Source of the DNA: Nocardia albiluteola
Lineage (GTDB): Bacteria; Actinomycetota; Actinomycetes; Mycobacteriales; Mycobacteriaceae
Reading direction: 5' to 3'
DNA: 64,000 bases
Assembly: GCF_018860155.1 (NCBI RefSeq)
Contig: NZ_JAHKNI010000016.1
Location: 1 to 64,000, forward strand
Below are positions 7,748 through 16,159 of this stretch, piece after piece. The notes below the pieces were generated by a model. The model did no database searches. It worked only from the letters and a program-made list of their open reading frames with translations, and was not told where the DNA came from. Both the position numbers and the translations under genes were made by a program. Each line of letters opens with the position of its first letter. Positions within the stretch are counted from its first letter, which is position 1.

Positions 7748-10738
7748 TCAGGCGTAGGTGTATGAGACTCCGTTACTGGTTCCGCCTGCGGTGGTGACGG
7801 TGATCAGCACCGTCCCCGCCGTCTCGGCCGGGGATATGGCCGTGATCTGTGTGGCGGAGTCGACGGCGAACGAGTTCGCCGGTGTGCCACCGAAACTCAC
7901 CGCGGTCGCGCCCGTCAGAGCCGTCCCGGTCAGTGTGACGGCGGTTCCGCCGGCCGTCGTGCCCGACGTCGGACTGACCGCGGTCAGGGTGGGAACCGCC
8001 TCGTAGGTGAACGCGACTCCGTCGACAGTTCCACCCGTGGTGGTGACGGTGACCAGCACCGTCCCCGCCGTCCCGGCGGGGGTGACCGCCGTGATCTGGG
8101 TCGCCGAGTTGACGGTGAACGAGGCCGCCGGTGTGCCACCGAAGTCCACCGCGGTGGCACCGGTCAGGCCAGTCCCGGTCAGCACGACCGTGGTCCCGCC
8201 GGTGACCGGCCCTGAGCTGGGAGCGATGGCAGTTAGCGTCGGAACCGCCACGTAGGTGAACGCGACACCGTCGACAGTTCCACCCGCGGTGGTGACGGTG
8301 ACCAGCACCGTCCCCGCCGTCTCGGCGGGGGTGAGTGCGGTGATCTGCGTGTCGGAGTCGACGATGAACACCGTCGCCGGTGTGCCACCGAAATTCACCG
8401 CGGTGGTGCCGGTCAGGGCCGTCCCGGTCAGCGTCACCGTGGTCCCGCCGGTCACCGGCCCGGAGCTGGGAGCGATGGCGGTCAGTGCGGGAACCGGGAC
8501 AAAGGTGAACGGGACACCGTTGCTGGTTCCACCCGCGGTGGTGACGGTGACCAGCACCGTCCCCGCCGTCTCGGCCGGAGTGACCGCCGTGATCTCAGTC
8601 GCGGAGTCGACGGCGAACGAAGCCGCCGGTGTGCCACCGAAACTCACCGCGGTGGCACCGGTCAGGGCAGTCCCGGTCAGTACGACGGTCGTCCCACCGG
8701 TAACCGGTCCCGCATTCGGCGCCACCGCAGTCAAGGTGGGAACCGCAGCATAGGTGAAGGAGACGCCGTTGCTGGTCCCACCCACGGTGGTGACGGTGAC
8801 CAGCACCGTCCCCGCCGTCTCGGCGGGGGTGACCGCCGTGATCTGAGTCGCCGAGTTCACGGTGAACGAAGCCGCCGGTGTGCCACCGAAACTCACCGCG
8901 GTGGCACCGGTCAGGGCAGTCCCGGTCAGTACGACGGTTGTCCCACCGGTAACCGGTCCCGCATTCGGCGTCGCCGCAGTCAAGGTGGGAACCGCGGCAT
9001 AGGTGAAGGAGACGCCGTTGCTGGTTCCACCCGCGGTGGTGACGGTGACCAGCACCGTCCCCGCTGTCTCGGCGGGGGTGACTGCCGTGATCTGGGTGGC
9101 GGAGTTGACGGTGAACGAGGCCGCGGGTGTGCCACCGAAACTCACCGCGGTGGCGCCGGTTAAGCCCGTCCCGGTCAGCACGACGGTGGTCCCGCCGGCC
9201 ACCGGCCCTGCGGTGGGAGCGATCGAGGTCAGGGTGGGGACCACGACGTAGGTGAAGAAGACGCCGTTGCTGGTTCCACCCGCGGTGGTGACGGTGACCA
9301 GCACCGTCCCGGCTGCTCCGGCCGGCGTCACCGCCGTGATCTGAGTCGCCGAGTTGACGGTGAACGAGGCCGCCGGTGTGCCACCGAAACTCACCGCGGT
9401 GGCGCCGGTCAAGCCCGTCCCGGTCAGCACGACGGTCGTCCCGCCCGTCACCGGCCCTGCGGTGGGAGCGATCGAGGTCAAGGTGGGAACCGCGACAAAG
9501 GTGAACGGAATTCCGTTGCTGGTTCCACCCGCGGTGGTGACGGTGACCAGCACCGTCCCGGCTGTCTCGGCGGGGGTGACCGCCGTGATCTGGGTGGGAG
9601 AGTTGACGATGAACGAGGTCGCGGGTGTGCCACCGAAATTCACCGCGGTGGCACCCGTCAGCGCTGTCCCGGTCAGGGTAACCGTGGTCCCGCCGGCCGC
9701 CGGTCCGGAGTTGGGAGAGAGGGCGGTCAAGGTGGGAACCGCGACAAAGGTGAACGGAATTCCGTTGCTGGTTCCACCCGCGGTGGTGACGGTGACCAGC
9801 ACCGTCCCCGCCGACCTCGCAGGGGTCACCGCCGTGATCTGGGTGGGAGAGTTGACGGTGAACGAGGCCGCCGGTGTGCCACCGAAACTGACTGTGGTGG
9901 CGCCGGTCAGGGCCGTCCCGGTCAGTACGACGGTCGTTCCGCCCGCCACCGGTCCCACATTCGGAACGACTGCGGTCAAGGTGGGAACCGCGACATAGGT
10001 GAACGGAATTCCGTTGCTCGTTCCACCCGCGGTGGTGACGGTGACCAGCACCGTCCCCGCCGACCCCGCAGGGGTCACCGCCGTGATCTGAGTGGCGGAG
10101 TTGACGGTGAACGAAGCCGCCGGTGTGCCACCGAAACTCACCGCCGTCGCACCCGTCAGCGCTGTCCCGGTCAGGGTAACCGTGGTCCCGCCGGCCACCG
10201 GCCCTGCGGTGGGAGCGATGGCGGTCAAGGTGGGAACCGCAACGAAGGTGAATCCGACACCGTTGCTGGTTCCACCCGCAGTGGTGACGGTGACCAGCAC
10301 CGTCCCCGCCGGCTCGGCCGGGGCGACGGCTGTGATTCGGGTGGCGGAGTTGACGGTGAACGAAGCCGCCGGTGTGCCACCGAAACTCACCGCGGTCGCA
10401 CCCGTCAGCGCTGTCCCGGTCAGGATGACGGTCGTCCCGCCGGTCACAGGCCCGGCATTCGGCACCACCGCGATCAAGGTGGGAACCGCGACAAAGGTGA
10501 ATCCGACACCGTTGCTGGTGCCACCCGCAGTGGTGACGGTGACCGGCACCGTTCCCGCCGTCCCGGCAGGTGACACAGCCGTGATCTGGGTGGCGGAGTT
10601 GACGGTGAACGAGGCCGCCGGTGTGCCACCGAAACTCACCGCAGTGGCGCCCGTCAGGGCTGTTCCAGTGAGCACGACCGTCGTCCCACCAGTCACGGGC
10701 CCTGAACGGGGAGCGATGGTGGCGAGAGTGGGAGCCGC
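7748..10738 (-). repeat. tandem ~249-bp DNA repeats encoding IPT/TIG units 2-13
   Basis: Twelve consecutive units with a period close to 249 bp share long identical blocks, for example GTGGTGACGGTGACCAGCAC and GTGTGCCACCGAAACTCACC on the plus strand. The similarity at DNA level implies recent expansion or gene conversion, so copy number is likely to vary between strains and assembly errors are possible. Confidence 0.85.
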
Positions 10739-10981
10739 GGCATAGGTGTAAGGAACGCCGTTACTGATTCCAGTGAAGCCGGAGACGGTGACCTGCACCG
10801 TACCAGGCAACCCCGGAGGGGCGATAGCCGTGATCTGCGTGGCGGAATTGACGACGAATATCGTTGGGATGATGCCGAACTCCACCGTGAGGATTCCGAT
10901 GAACCCGGTGCCGGTGATCGTGACACTCGTGCCCCCCGAAGTGGGCCCCGCGGTCGGAGAGATGGACGTGATGGTAGGCAT
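7748..10981 (-). CDS. protein of 13 tandem IPT/TIG immunoglobulin-like repeats
   Basis: 1077 residues made almost entirely of 13 IPT/TIG domains of ~82-83 residues. Each begins PTLTAIAPTAGPVTGGTTV, passes through GTALTGATAVSFGGTPAASF and VNSATQITAVTPA, and ends GTVLVTVTTAGGTSNG. The first copy (MPTITSISPTAGPTSGGTSV) is the most diverged and the inner ones are near identical. The ATG at 10981 is preceded by GGGAAGG with good spacing; the frame is open 65 codons upstream, but that part lacks domain similarity. No signal peptide, lipobox, LPXTG or membrane helix is visible, which is odd for an adhesin-like architecture. The last domain runs right to the stop. Role unknown; binding or scaffold functions are typical of the fold. 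Confidence 0.85.
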   Translation of the reverse strand: MPTITSISPTAGPTSGGTSVTITGTGFIGILTVEFGIIPTIFVVNSATQITAIAPPGLPGTVQVTVSGFTGISNGVPYTYAAAPTLATIAPRSGPVTGGTTVVLTGTALTGATAVSFGGTPAASFTVNSATQITAVSPAGTAGTVPVTVTTAGGTSNGVGFTFVAVPTLIAVVPNAGPVTGGTTVILTGTALTGATAVSFGGTPAASFTVNSATRITAVAPAEPAGTVLVTVTTAGGTSNGVGFTFVAVPTLTAIAPTAGPVAGGTTVTLTGTALTGATAVSFGGTPAASFTVNSATQITAVTPAGSAGTVLVTVTTAGGTSNGIPFTYVAVPTLTAVVPNVGPVAGGTTVVLTGTALTGATTVSFGGTPAASFTVNSPTQITAVTPARSAGTVLVTVTTAGGTSNGIPFTFVAVPTLTALSPNSGPAAGGTTVTLTGTALTGATAVNFGGTPATSFIVNSPTQITAVTPAETAGTVLVTVTTAGGTSNGIPFTFVAVPTLTSIAPTAGPVTGGTTVVLTGTGLTGATAVSFGGTPAASFTVNSATQITAVTPAGAAGTVLVTVTTAGGTSNGVFFTYVVVPTLTSIAPTAGPVAGGTTVVLTGTGLTGATAVSFGGTPAASFTVNSATQITAVTPAETAGTVLVTVTTAGGTSNGVSFTYAAVPTLTAATPNAGPVTGGTTVVLTGTALTGATAVSFGGTPAASFTVNSATQITAVTPAETAGTVLVTVTTVGGTSNGVSFTYAAVPTLTAVAPNAGPVTGGTTVVLTGTALTGATAVSFGGTPAASFAVDSATEITAVTPAETAGTVLVTVTTAGGTSNGVPFTFVPVPALTAIAPSSGPVTGGTTVTLTGTALTGTTAVNFGGTPATVFIVDSDTQITALTPAETAGTVLVTVTTAGGTVDGVAFTYVAVPTLTAIAPSSGPVTGGTTVVLTGTGLTGATAVDFGGTPAASFTVNSATQITAVTPAGTAGTVLVTVTTTGGTVDGVAFTYEAVPTLTAVSPTSGTTAGGTAVTLTGTALTGATAVSFGGTPANSFAVDSATQITAISPAETAGTVLITVTTAGGTSNGVSYTYA

Positions 10982-12415
10982 TTGGTGCCAGCCTTCCCTT
11001 GCTGCTGTGGTGATGATTCCTGCTGCTGCCGGTGGTTCCCCGGCCGTGTTAGCGGGCCCGCTTCTTCCAGTAACGCCCTGAGATCGGTTGCCGGGCAACA
11101 TGTTCGCCCGTCCGCTTTTGTCCGTTTTTCGATTCCGCCAGGTGTCGAGGGCATGACACTGCGCTGGGTCAACCACTGAAAGGATCGATCCGTAACTGGC
11201 GCAACAGGTTCGACACCGAGGGCTGGACTCGGGCCGACCGGGCCGGAAAACCGAGTGGATGTCGTGATTCTGCTGTCGGGGGGCGTAGCGAGCCCGCTGC
11301 GGGAGTTGTCGGAGTAGTTACCGGTCGGGATCTCAGTGCGGCAGAGGTGGTTTCGGGCGAGCGCACGGCGTCGGCCGCACTGCCGCGAACTCAATAAATT
11401 CGAGTGCGTGCACATTATGCGCGCACCCGTAATTCAGAATTACACGCTGAGTGGACTCCCGGGCGCGCCGATAAGTGCTCCGGCGAGCTTGCCGACCAGA
11501 TTGAACGTCAGGTCCTCTTTGTGTACGGACCGACATTGCTCGCAGATCAAGCCCGCAAACCGAAAAGTACTAGAGGCGGTGTGGATGAAACCTGACCGAA
11601 AATCAATTCGCCGCGAACTGGAACACATAGCAGCGCTGCACAACTGGCGTGATGCCGGAACATTTCGCATACATCGGGCTAAATGCCGATATCGGGTCAA
11701 AACGTGCGCGCCACAGGTGCGGGAGACGACAAAATCGCTCCCATCCGTGGCTGCCGCCGCTTCGAACCCACTGTGCGGGCAGCAGAATCGACAGACAGAC
11801 GTTCCGTGTAGTCATGCAACTTCGCAGCGGGGTGCTCGGTCTCCGGCACCGTTGCCGTCTGCCGATCAACGGCCATGCGACCGAAATAACACATCGATCG
11901 ACATGTAAGGAGATCGAATGTTGCTGCATCTTGTCGGAGTGCCGGTATCCGGGTCTGCTCGAAATCTGCGGCTTCCAGGACCGACGATTGTGCCGCGCCT
12001 GCTGCATCGGAACAACTGGGCTGGCTGTTGTTTGGGGGACGGTGAGCCGACCTGAGGACCGCGTTCAGGCGACCCCTGTCGAAACACCGGGCGACCAGGC
12101 CTGGCGGGAACGACGCGGCCGGGTCGACCTCTTCACCTCGAGCGTGCGCGGCCGGAGCGCTCACCCCACTGACGGATGGCTCACTGTCCGAGCTGAACGG
12201 AAAGTGCAGGGCTGTACCGAGTTAGCGGCCGACGGTGGGGGATCGTCGCCGCTTCGACTCGGTCCAGCAATGCGAAACCGGACGAAAACGGATTGGAGAT
12301 GCGTTGCCCTGCAACAGGATAGCGGGGGTTAATAGAACGAGCGGGCCACCAATCGAGTCGGGCGACCGCCCGGTGCAGGAGAAGGATCAACATCGCGACA
12401 AAAGGAGGCAGCCTC
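10982..12415. other. 1.4-kb spacer between IPT genes, no supported gene
   Basis: The stretch has lower GC than its surroundings and several medium ORFs on both strands, none with recognisable family motifs and none with a convincing start signal. The best candidate, an ORF from the ATG at 11585 to 11908, is rich in Arg, Cys and Ser with no domain. A 15-bp palindrome at 11429-11443 is the only clear element. The region may hold promoters for the two oppositely oriented IPT genes, or decayed sequence. Confidence 0.5.
11429..11443. promoter_or_regulatory. perfect 15-bp palindrome, operator-like
   Basis: GTAATTC-A-GAATTAC: 7-bp arms around one base, AT-rich in a GC-rich region. It resembles a dimeric repressor operator. 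It lies in the long spacer between the IPT-repeat gene (minus) and the frameshifted IPT gene (plus). The cognate regulator is unknown; the HTH gene at 12833 is the nearest candidate. Confidence 0.4.
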
Positions 12416-12758
12416 ATGCCTACGCTCTCCGACCTTGGGGCCCACATCGGGAGGCGTGAACGTTGTTGTGAGGGGTACCGGCTTACCGGAAAGGTCGCCG
12501 CAGGTGGTACTACAGCCCAGCCTCACCGTGGCCGGCCTGTCGACTGCCACTGCGGTAGCTTCCGTCGGCAGCAACGCCGCTGCCTTGTTCGCCATCGACC
12601 CGGACACCCAGCACATTGTGCTCACCTCGACGGTGACGGTGACGGTGACGGTGACGGTGCAGCTCACTATCGCCGCGGCGGGTGGGATCAGTAACCGAGT
12701 CTCCGACCTCTATGTCCGAGCGGTACTGCGTCCGTGGATTGTCATCGGACAGCGTTGA
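12416..12758 (+). pseudogene. single-domain IPT/TIG gene broken by a one-base frameshift
   Basis: AAAAGGAGG at ~12400-12408 is an excellent ribosome site for the ATG at 12416, which reads MPTLSDLG, equivalent to the start MPTITSISPT of the large IPT protein. After the GGGG run at 12437-12440 the IPT pattern continues only in another frame: PTSGGVNVVVRGTGL, then SLTVAGLSTATAV and TVTVQLTIAAAGGISN, to a stop at 12758. Removing one G restores a ~113-residue IPT protein ending LYVRAVLRPWIVIGQR. It is a pseudogene, a sequencing error, or a programmed or phase-variable shift. Read in the original frame, the peptide is unrelated to IPT after residue 8. Confidence 0.6.
12629..12658 (+). repeat. hexanucleotide microsatellite (GACGGT)x5
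   Basis: Five perfect copies of GACGGT lie inside the frameshifted IPT gene and encode alternating Thr-Val in a beta strand. As a 6-bp unit, slippage would change length by two residues without shifting frame. Confidence 0.85.
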
Positions 12759-12832
12759 TGGCCCGTCCGGGCTGCGTTTGTAGGTCGAGTCGCCGCCACC
12801 AAGGCGGTGGTTGCAGGGGTAAGGGGGTTTCA

Positions 12833-13834
12833 TTGGCTACCATTCTGAGGATGCTGCTGGCGGAACAGCATCTCAAGAGCCATTCGGATTTTCTGGCAGC
12901 ATATGATAGGTGCGCCGCGCAACTCGATCCGCCCATCCCTCCTGGTTACGGGCCAGCGAAGACTCAGTTCTATCAATGGCTTTCGGGCAGGATGGTGGGG
13001 CTTCCTCGCGACTACCATTGTCGGGTACTGGTCAAGATGTTCCCCGGCTGGACGATCGAGAGATTATTTCAGATGGCAGATGCTGCACAAGTCGCTGCTC
13101 GAGCGCACGAGTTGGGTCTCTCCGGAACAGATATCGATCTCGGGGCATTCCTCGGGGCTGAAGTGATCACCAGCGGAATTACTCTCGTGTACCCGACCTT
13201 CGAGCTACCACTGCAGCCTGCGCATGCACCTCGAGCGGCCGCGGCGCCCTATCGGTGCGCAATCGGGAGAAAGCTCCGCGCATTAGCGGCTGATCACCAC
13301 TCGGATGTACTGGCTGCCTTGCCGGAGAAGGAAGTTCGCGGACTACTGTACGTGTTTTCTTCGCTCCAACGCCACACCGATATTCTGACTGATATCCGGA
13401 GCGACCAGTATGTCGCTGCGCACAGCGACCGCCCCTACATCAGCTTCGGACTAACCAGCAACGACTGCACACGTATGTACCTCGAAGGTGCCGATCGCCC
13501 CCTGTTCACCCTCAACGGCAGCGCTGACGGCAGTTCCCGTTTCAAGCAGTTCGAGTTGACGGACGGTAGCCGGTACGACTCGAACGGGGACTACAACATC
13601 GGCGTCATCGCGCGGGTGCGACCGAGCCCGGATCTGCACCCCGACCGATTCTGGATATTCTGTGCGGGCTTGGGTCCGCGTGGCACCACCGGGGCAAGCT
13701 GGTACCTTGCCAACTCCTGGAGTCCCCTGCAGCAACGTGCCGGAGATCGCGAGTTCGTCGCAGTGGTCGGTGTCGGTAAGGACTCCGACGAAACAGTCCG
13801 CTTGGAGCATCTGCTGATCGAATCGGCATCCTGA
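12833..13834 (+). CDS. HTH protein with unrecognised C-terminal domain
   Basis: 333 residues from a TTG start preceded by AAGGGGG (12821-12827); the ATG at 12851 is the alternative. Residues ~1-85 look like an XRE-type DNA-binding domain of a kind common in actinomycetes: HSDFLAAYDRCAAQL, KTQFYQWLSGRMVGLP and HCRVLVKMFPGWTIERLFQ. A linker follows, with EKEVRGLLYVFSSLQRHTDI. The C-terminal half has the conserved-looking segments PYISFGLTSNDCTRMYLE, GDYNIGVIARVRP and FWIFCAGLGPRGTTGASWYL. Their strand-glycine-rich-helix pattern suggests a Rossmann-like sensor or effector domain, which I cannot name. The gene stands downstream of the broken IPT gene in the same orientation. Function as a ligand-sensing regulator is inference. 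Confidence 0.6.
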   Translation: MATILRMLLAEQHLKSHSDFLAAYDRCAAQLDPPIPPGYGPAKTQFYQWLSGRMVGLPRDYHCRVLVKMFPGWTIERLFQMADAAQVAARAHELGLSGTDIDLGAFLGAEVITSGITLVYPTFELPLQPAHAPRAAAAPYRCAIGRKLRALAADHHSDVLAALPEKEVRGLLYVFSSLQRHTDILTDIRSDQYVAAHSDRPYISFGLTSNDCTRMYLEGADRPLFTLNGSADGSSRFKQFELTDGSRYDSNGDYNIGVIARVRPSPDLHPDRFWIFCAGLGPRGTTGASWYLANSWSPLQQRAGDREFVAVVGVGKDSDETVRLEHLLIESAS

Positions 13835-13932
13835 TGACGGCACTCACTCGATAGATATGGACACCCTGACCGGCGACGCGGGTCACGTCCATCGTCGGGG
13901 GCCTGGGCGGACGTCGCGGGGAGGCGGAACAG

Positions 13933-14241
13933 TCACGACCAGCGGCGGGTTATCGTCCGGGTGCGGCGGCTGCGCCAGCAGCCGGTGTGCCAGTGCCGGC
14001 GGTCGTCCTCGCCGCCCTGGGCGGCCCAGGCGACGATATGTGCTGTGCCGGGCAGGATTTCGTGATCGCAGCCGGGGCAGCGGTAGGTCTTCGACGCACG
14101 GGAACCCGGCACCGTGCGCACCACATAGGTTTCCGAGCCGTCGGGGCTGTCCTCCGTGCGTCCGAAGACGTCGCCGACCGGACGCGGCTCCCTCGGGGAC
14201 CGCGCCGAGGAACGACTGGGGCTCGGTTTCCGGCGGGGCAT
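13933..14241 (-). CDS. small zinc-ribbon-like actinobacterial protein
   Basis: 102 residues. A disordered basic N-terminus (MPRRKPSPSRSSARSPREPR) is followed by YVVRTVPGSRASKTYRCPGC, then DHEILPGTAHIVAWA, RRHWHTGCW and a basic tail. CPGC plus HWHTGCW can form a Cys/His zinc site. The pattern is widespread in Actinobacteria (often mislabelled ATP/GTP-binding protein) and has no known role. The ATG at 14241 matches the usual MPRR start; the longer open frame upstream lacks family similarity. It is divergent from a small ORF at 14280. Confidence 0.75.
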   Translation of the reverse strand: MPRRKPSPSRSSARSPREPRPVGDVFGRTEDSPDGSETYVVRTVPGSRASKTYRCPGCDHEILPGTAHIVAWAAQGGEDDRRHWHTGCWRSRRTRTITRRWS

Positions 14242-14279
14242 GACCCATCGAGGGTAACGCGCGCTGTGCCGGCGTCGAC

Positions 14280-14429
14280 ATGGCGCGTCATCCGCAGTGG
14301 CCGCGCACCACGTATCGGGCGCTGTGGGAAGAGGCGAGAAAGTCGGCGGCGCAACGTCTTCTGCGTGCGGGCAAGCGCTGGCCGGGCACGACCCCGACGC
14401 ATCACCGCGCGATCCGTCGGTCGGCATAA
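14280..14429 (+). CDS. small basic hypothetical protein
   Basis: 49 residues (MARHPQWPRTTYRALWEEAR, then KSAAQRLLRAGKRWPGTTPT and HHRAIRRSA). It is strongly basic with aromatic residues and fits nucleic-acid contact, but I do not recognise it. It ends just before a strong hairpin at 14432-14461 and starts 38 bases from the divergent zinc-ribbon-like gene, so placement is gene-like. Coding status is uncertain. Confidence 0.4.
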   Translation: MARHPQWPRTTYRALWEEARKSAAQRLLRAGKRWPGTTPTHHRAIRRSA

Positions 14430-14431
14430 GG

Positions 14432-14461
14432 AAGGCCGCCCCCTGGATAGGGAGCGGCCTT
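14432..14461. terminator. bidirectional hairpin
   Basis: AAGGCCGC / GCGGCCTT arms with further partial pairing (CCCCT/AGGG) inside lie between the end of the small ORF at 14429 (plus) and the end of the DivIVA-like gene at 14497 (minus). Confidence 0.65.
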
Positions 14462-14496
14462 GAAACGGATATCTGTCGCCCAGGGCGGAATAGCAG

Positions 14497-15486
14497 CTAG
14501 TGTGCGACTTCCGCGCTCTCGCGCTCGTCGTCGATGAACTCGTCTTCGGAGCGCATTTCGGAGATGGCCTTCTGGCGGTTGGGGCCGGACTGCTTGCTGG
14601 ACAGCGAGCGCGTTTCGGGGGAGCCGTCGAGCAGTTCGCTCTCGCGGTTGACCGCGGCGAGCATGGCCGGCACCGAATCGAGCTGACCGCGAATTCCCAA
14701 GAGCTGGGCCAGAACTCGACCGCGCAGCACGCGCATCTCCTCGGCGAGCTCCTTGGCGTGCGCGATCTTGCGATCGGCCTGCTGGGTGGCGTTGCCGACC
14801 AGACGGTTGGACTCGTCGGTGGCATCCTTGATGCGCTGGGCGGCCTCGGCGCGGCTGGTGGCCTCGAGCTCCTCCATGGCGCGGGTGAGCTTGGTGCGCC
14901 GGTCGGCCATGTTGACCTCGAAGTCCTGCTGCGCGGCCTTGCGCTTGGCCTCGGCCTCCTTGGTGAGGCGGTCGGCCTCGGCCGTGGCGGCCTCGACGAT
15001 CTTCTGCGACTCGGTGCGCGCGTTGGCGAGGGTCTGCTCGAACTCGATCTCGAGCGCCTCGCGCTTCTCCTTGGTCTCCGACAGCAGCGACTCGTACTTG
15101 CCGCGCATCTCGGTGGCCTGCTGCTCGGCGATCGACACCATCTCGGCGGCCTCGGCCTGCGCCTGCGCGCGGACCTCGGACGCCTCGTCGGAGGCCAGGC
15201 GGAGCATGCGCGAAATGCGGTCGCTCATACCCTCCGCGGTGGTCGGGGGGACCGACAGACGATCGACTTCCTTACGCAGCTCATCGATTTCGTCGCGCGC
15301 ATCCTCCAGCTGCGCGGCCAGGTTGCGGGCCTGGGCGGCGGCGGCGTCGCGGTCGGTGGCGGTAACACGCAGTTCGGCATCGAACCGGTCGAAGTAATTG
15401 CGAACTTCGTCGCGGTCATACCCCTTCCGGACCACGGTAAAGGGCAACGCGACGAAGCGATTGCGATCGGGCTCAGTGGACGACAT
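14497..15486 (-). CDS. DivIVA-domain coiled-coil protein
   Basis: 329 residues. The N-terminus NRFVALPFTVVRKGYDRDEV plus RNYFDRFDAEL is a DivIVA-type membrane-curvature and dimerisation head. A very long Ala/Glu/Arg-rich coiled coil follows (~residues 40-270, with an internal Pro break at VPPTTAEGMSDRI), then an acidic tail (RSEDEFIDDERESAEVAH). Such proteins of mycolata act as cytoskeletal scaffolds at poles or septa. It is not Wag31 itself (no ftsZ/sepF neighbourhood); it resembles the additional DivIVA-like proteins of mycobacteria. The ATG at 15486 is preferred over the TTG at 15495. Confidence 0.8.
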   Translation of the reverse strand: MSSTEPDRNRFVALPFTVVRKGYDRDEVRNYFDRFDAELRVTATDRDAAAAQARNLAAQLEDARDEIDELRKEVDRLSVPPTTAEGMSDRISRMLRLASDEASEVRAQAQAEAAEMVSIAEQQATEMRGKYESLLSETKEKREALEIEFEQTLANARTESQKIVEAATAEADRLTKEAEAKRKAAQQDFEVNMADRRTKLTRAMEELEATSRAEAAQRIKDATDESNRLVGNATQQADRKIAHAKELAEEMRVLRGRVLAQLLGIRGQLDSVPAMLAAVNRESELLDGSPETRSLSSKQSGPNRQKAISEMRSEDEFIDDERESAEVAH

Positions 15487-15572
15487 GCCCCACAAACTAC
15501 CGCTTACGCCGCAACCATGGAGACCCGACCGAGCAACTCGTTACGACAACTTTTCCCGGTCGGATTGCGGTA

Positions 15573-16043
15573 CTAGTGAGTAGGATTCGCATTCGGCTCG
15601 ACCAGCTCGATCAGCACACCGCCAGCATCCTTCGGGTGTACGAAATTGATGCGTGACCCGGCGGTGCCGGGCCGCGGCGCCTCGTACAGCAATCGGAGGC
15701 CCCTGGCTCGCAGGTTGGTTGCCACCGCGTCGATATCGGTGACGCGATAGGCCAGCTGCTGCAGCCCCGGACCGTTGCGATCGATGAACTTGGCGATTGT
15801 CGATTCCTCGTTGATCGGAGCCAGCAACTGCAGGGCAGTCGACCTGTCTCCGGCAGCGGGCAACGACAGCATTGCCTCGTGCACGCCTTGTTGCTCGTTG
15901 ACCTCGCGGTGGGTTTCAATCATACCGAGGTTTTCGGAGTACCAGGTCACGGCCGCGTCGAGGTCCGGAACGGCGATTCCGACATGGTCGACGGCGATCA
16001 CATAGTCGGCGGGGATGAATTCGGTCGTATCGGGTGTGCTCAC
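15573..16043 (-). CDS. mce: methylmalonyl-CoA epimerase
   Basis: 156 residues, a vicinal-oxygen-chelate fold enzyme that interconverts (R)- and (S)-methylmalonyl-CoA in propionyl-CoA metabolism. It shows VDHVGIAVPDLDAAVTWYSE (metal-binding His), the ALQLLAP segment, GPGLQQLAYRVTDIDAVA, and HPKDAGGVLIELVEP carrying the C-terminal His and Glu ligands. It is divergent from the thiolase gene with a ~116-base shared promoter region, the same pairing as Rv1322A-Rv1323 in M. tuberculosis. Confidence 0.92.
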   Translation of the reverse strand: MSTPDTTEFIPADYVIAVDHVGIAVPDLDAAVTWYSENLGMIETHREVNEQQGVHEAMLSLPAAGDRSTALQLLAPINEESTIAKFIDRNGPGLQQLAYRVTDIDAVATNLRARGLRLLYEAPRPGTAGSRINFVHPKDAGGVLIELVEPNANPTH

Positions 16044-16159
16044 CGTTCGAAGGTAACGCGCACCACCGTGGTGCTGTCCAGACCGCCCGGGTTACCGTGG
16101 AGTACGAAGCGGCCCCAACCCGCCCGCAAGCTGCATCGACTCCCGAAGCGAGGCTCATC

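Noticed and set aside
7748..10738. Possible CRISPR-like array because of regular repeats
   Set aside because: The period is ~249 bp with continuous coding similarity and no spacer/repeat alternation; it encodes protein domains.
7758..10745. Long plus-strand ORFs across the IPT-repeat region
   Set aside because: They repeat with the same period as the minus-strand IPT domains and read as low-complexity Val/Pro/Thr sequence. They are antisense shadows kept open by the codon pattern of the repeats.
11585..11908. Possible gene in the IPT spacer
   Set aside because: Cys/Arg/Ser-rich composition, no domain, weak start signal.
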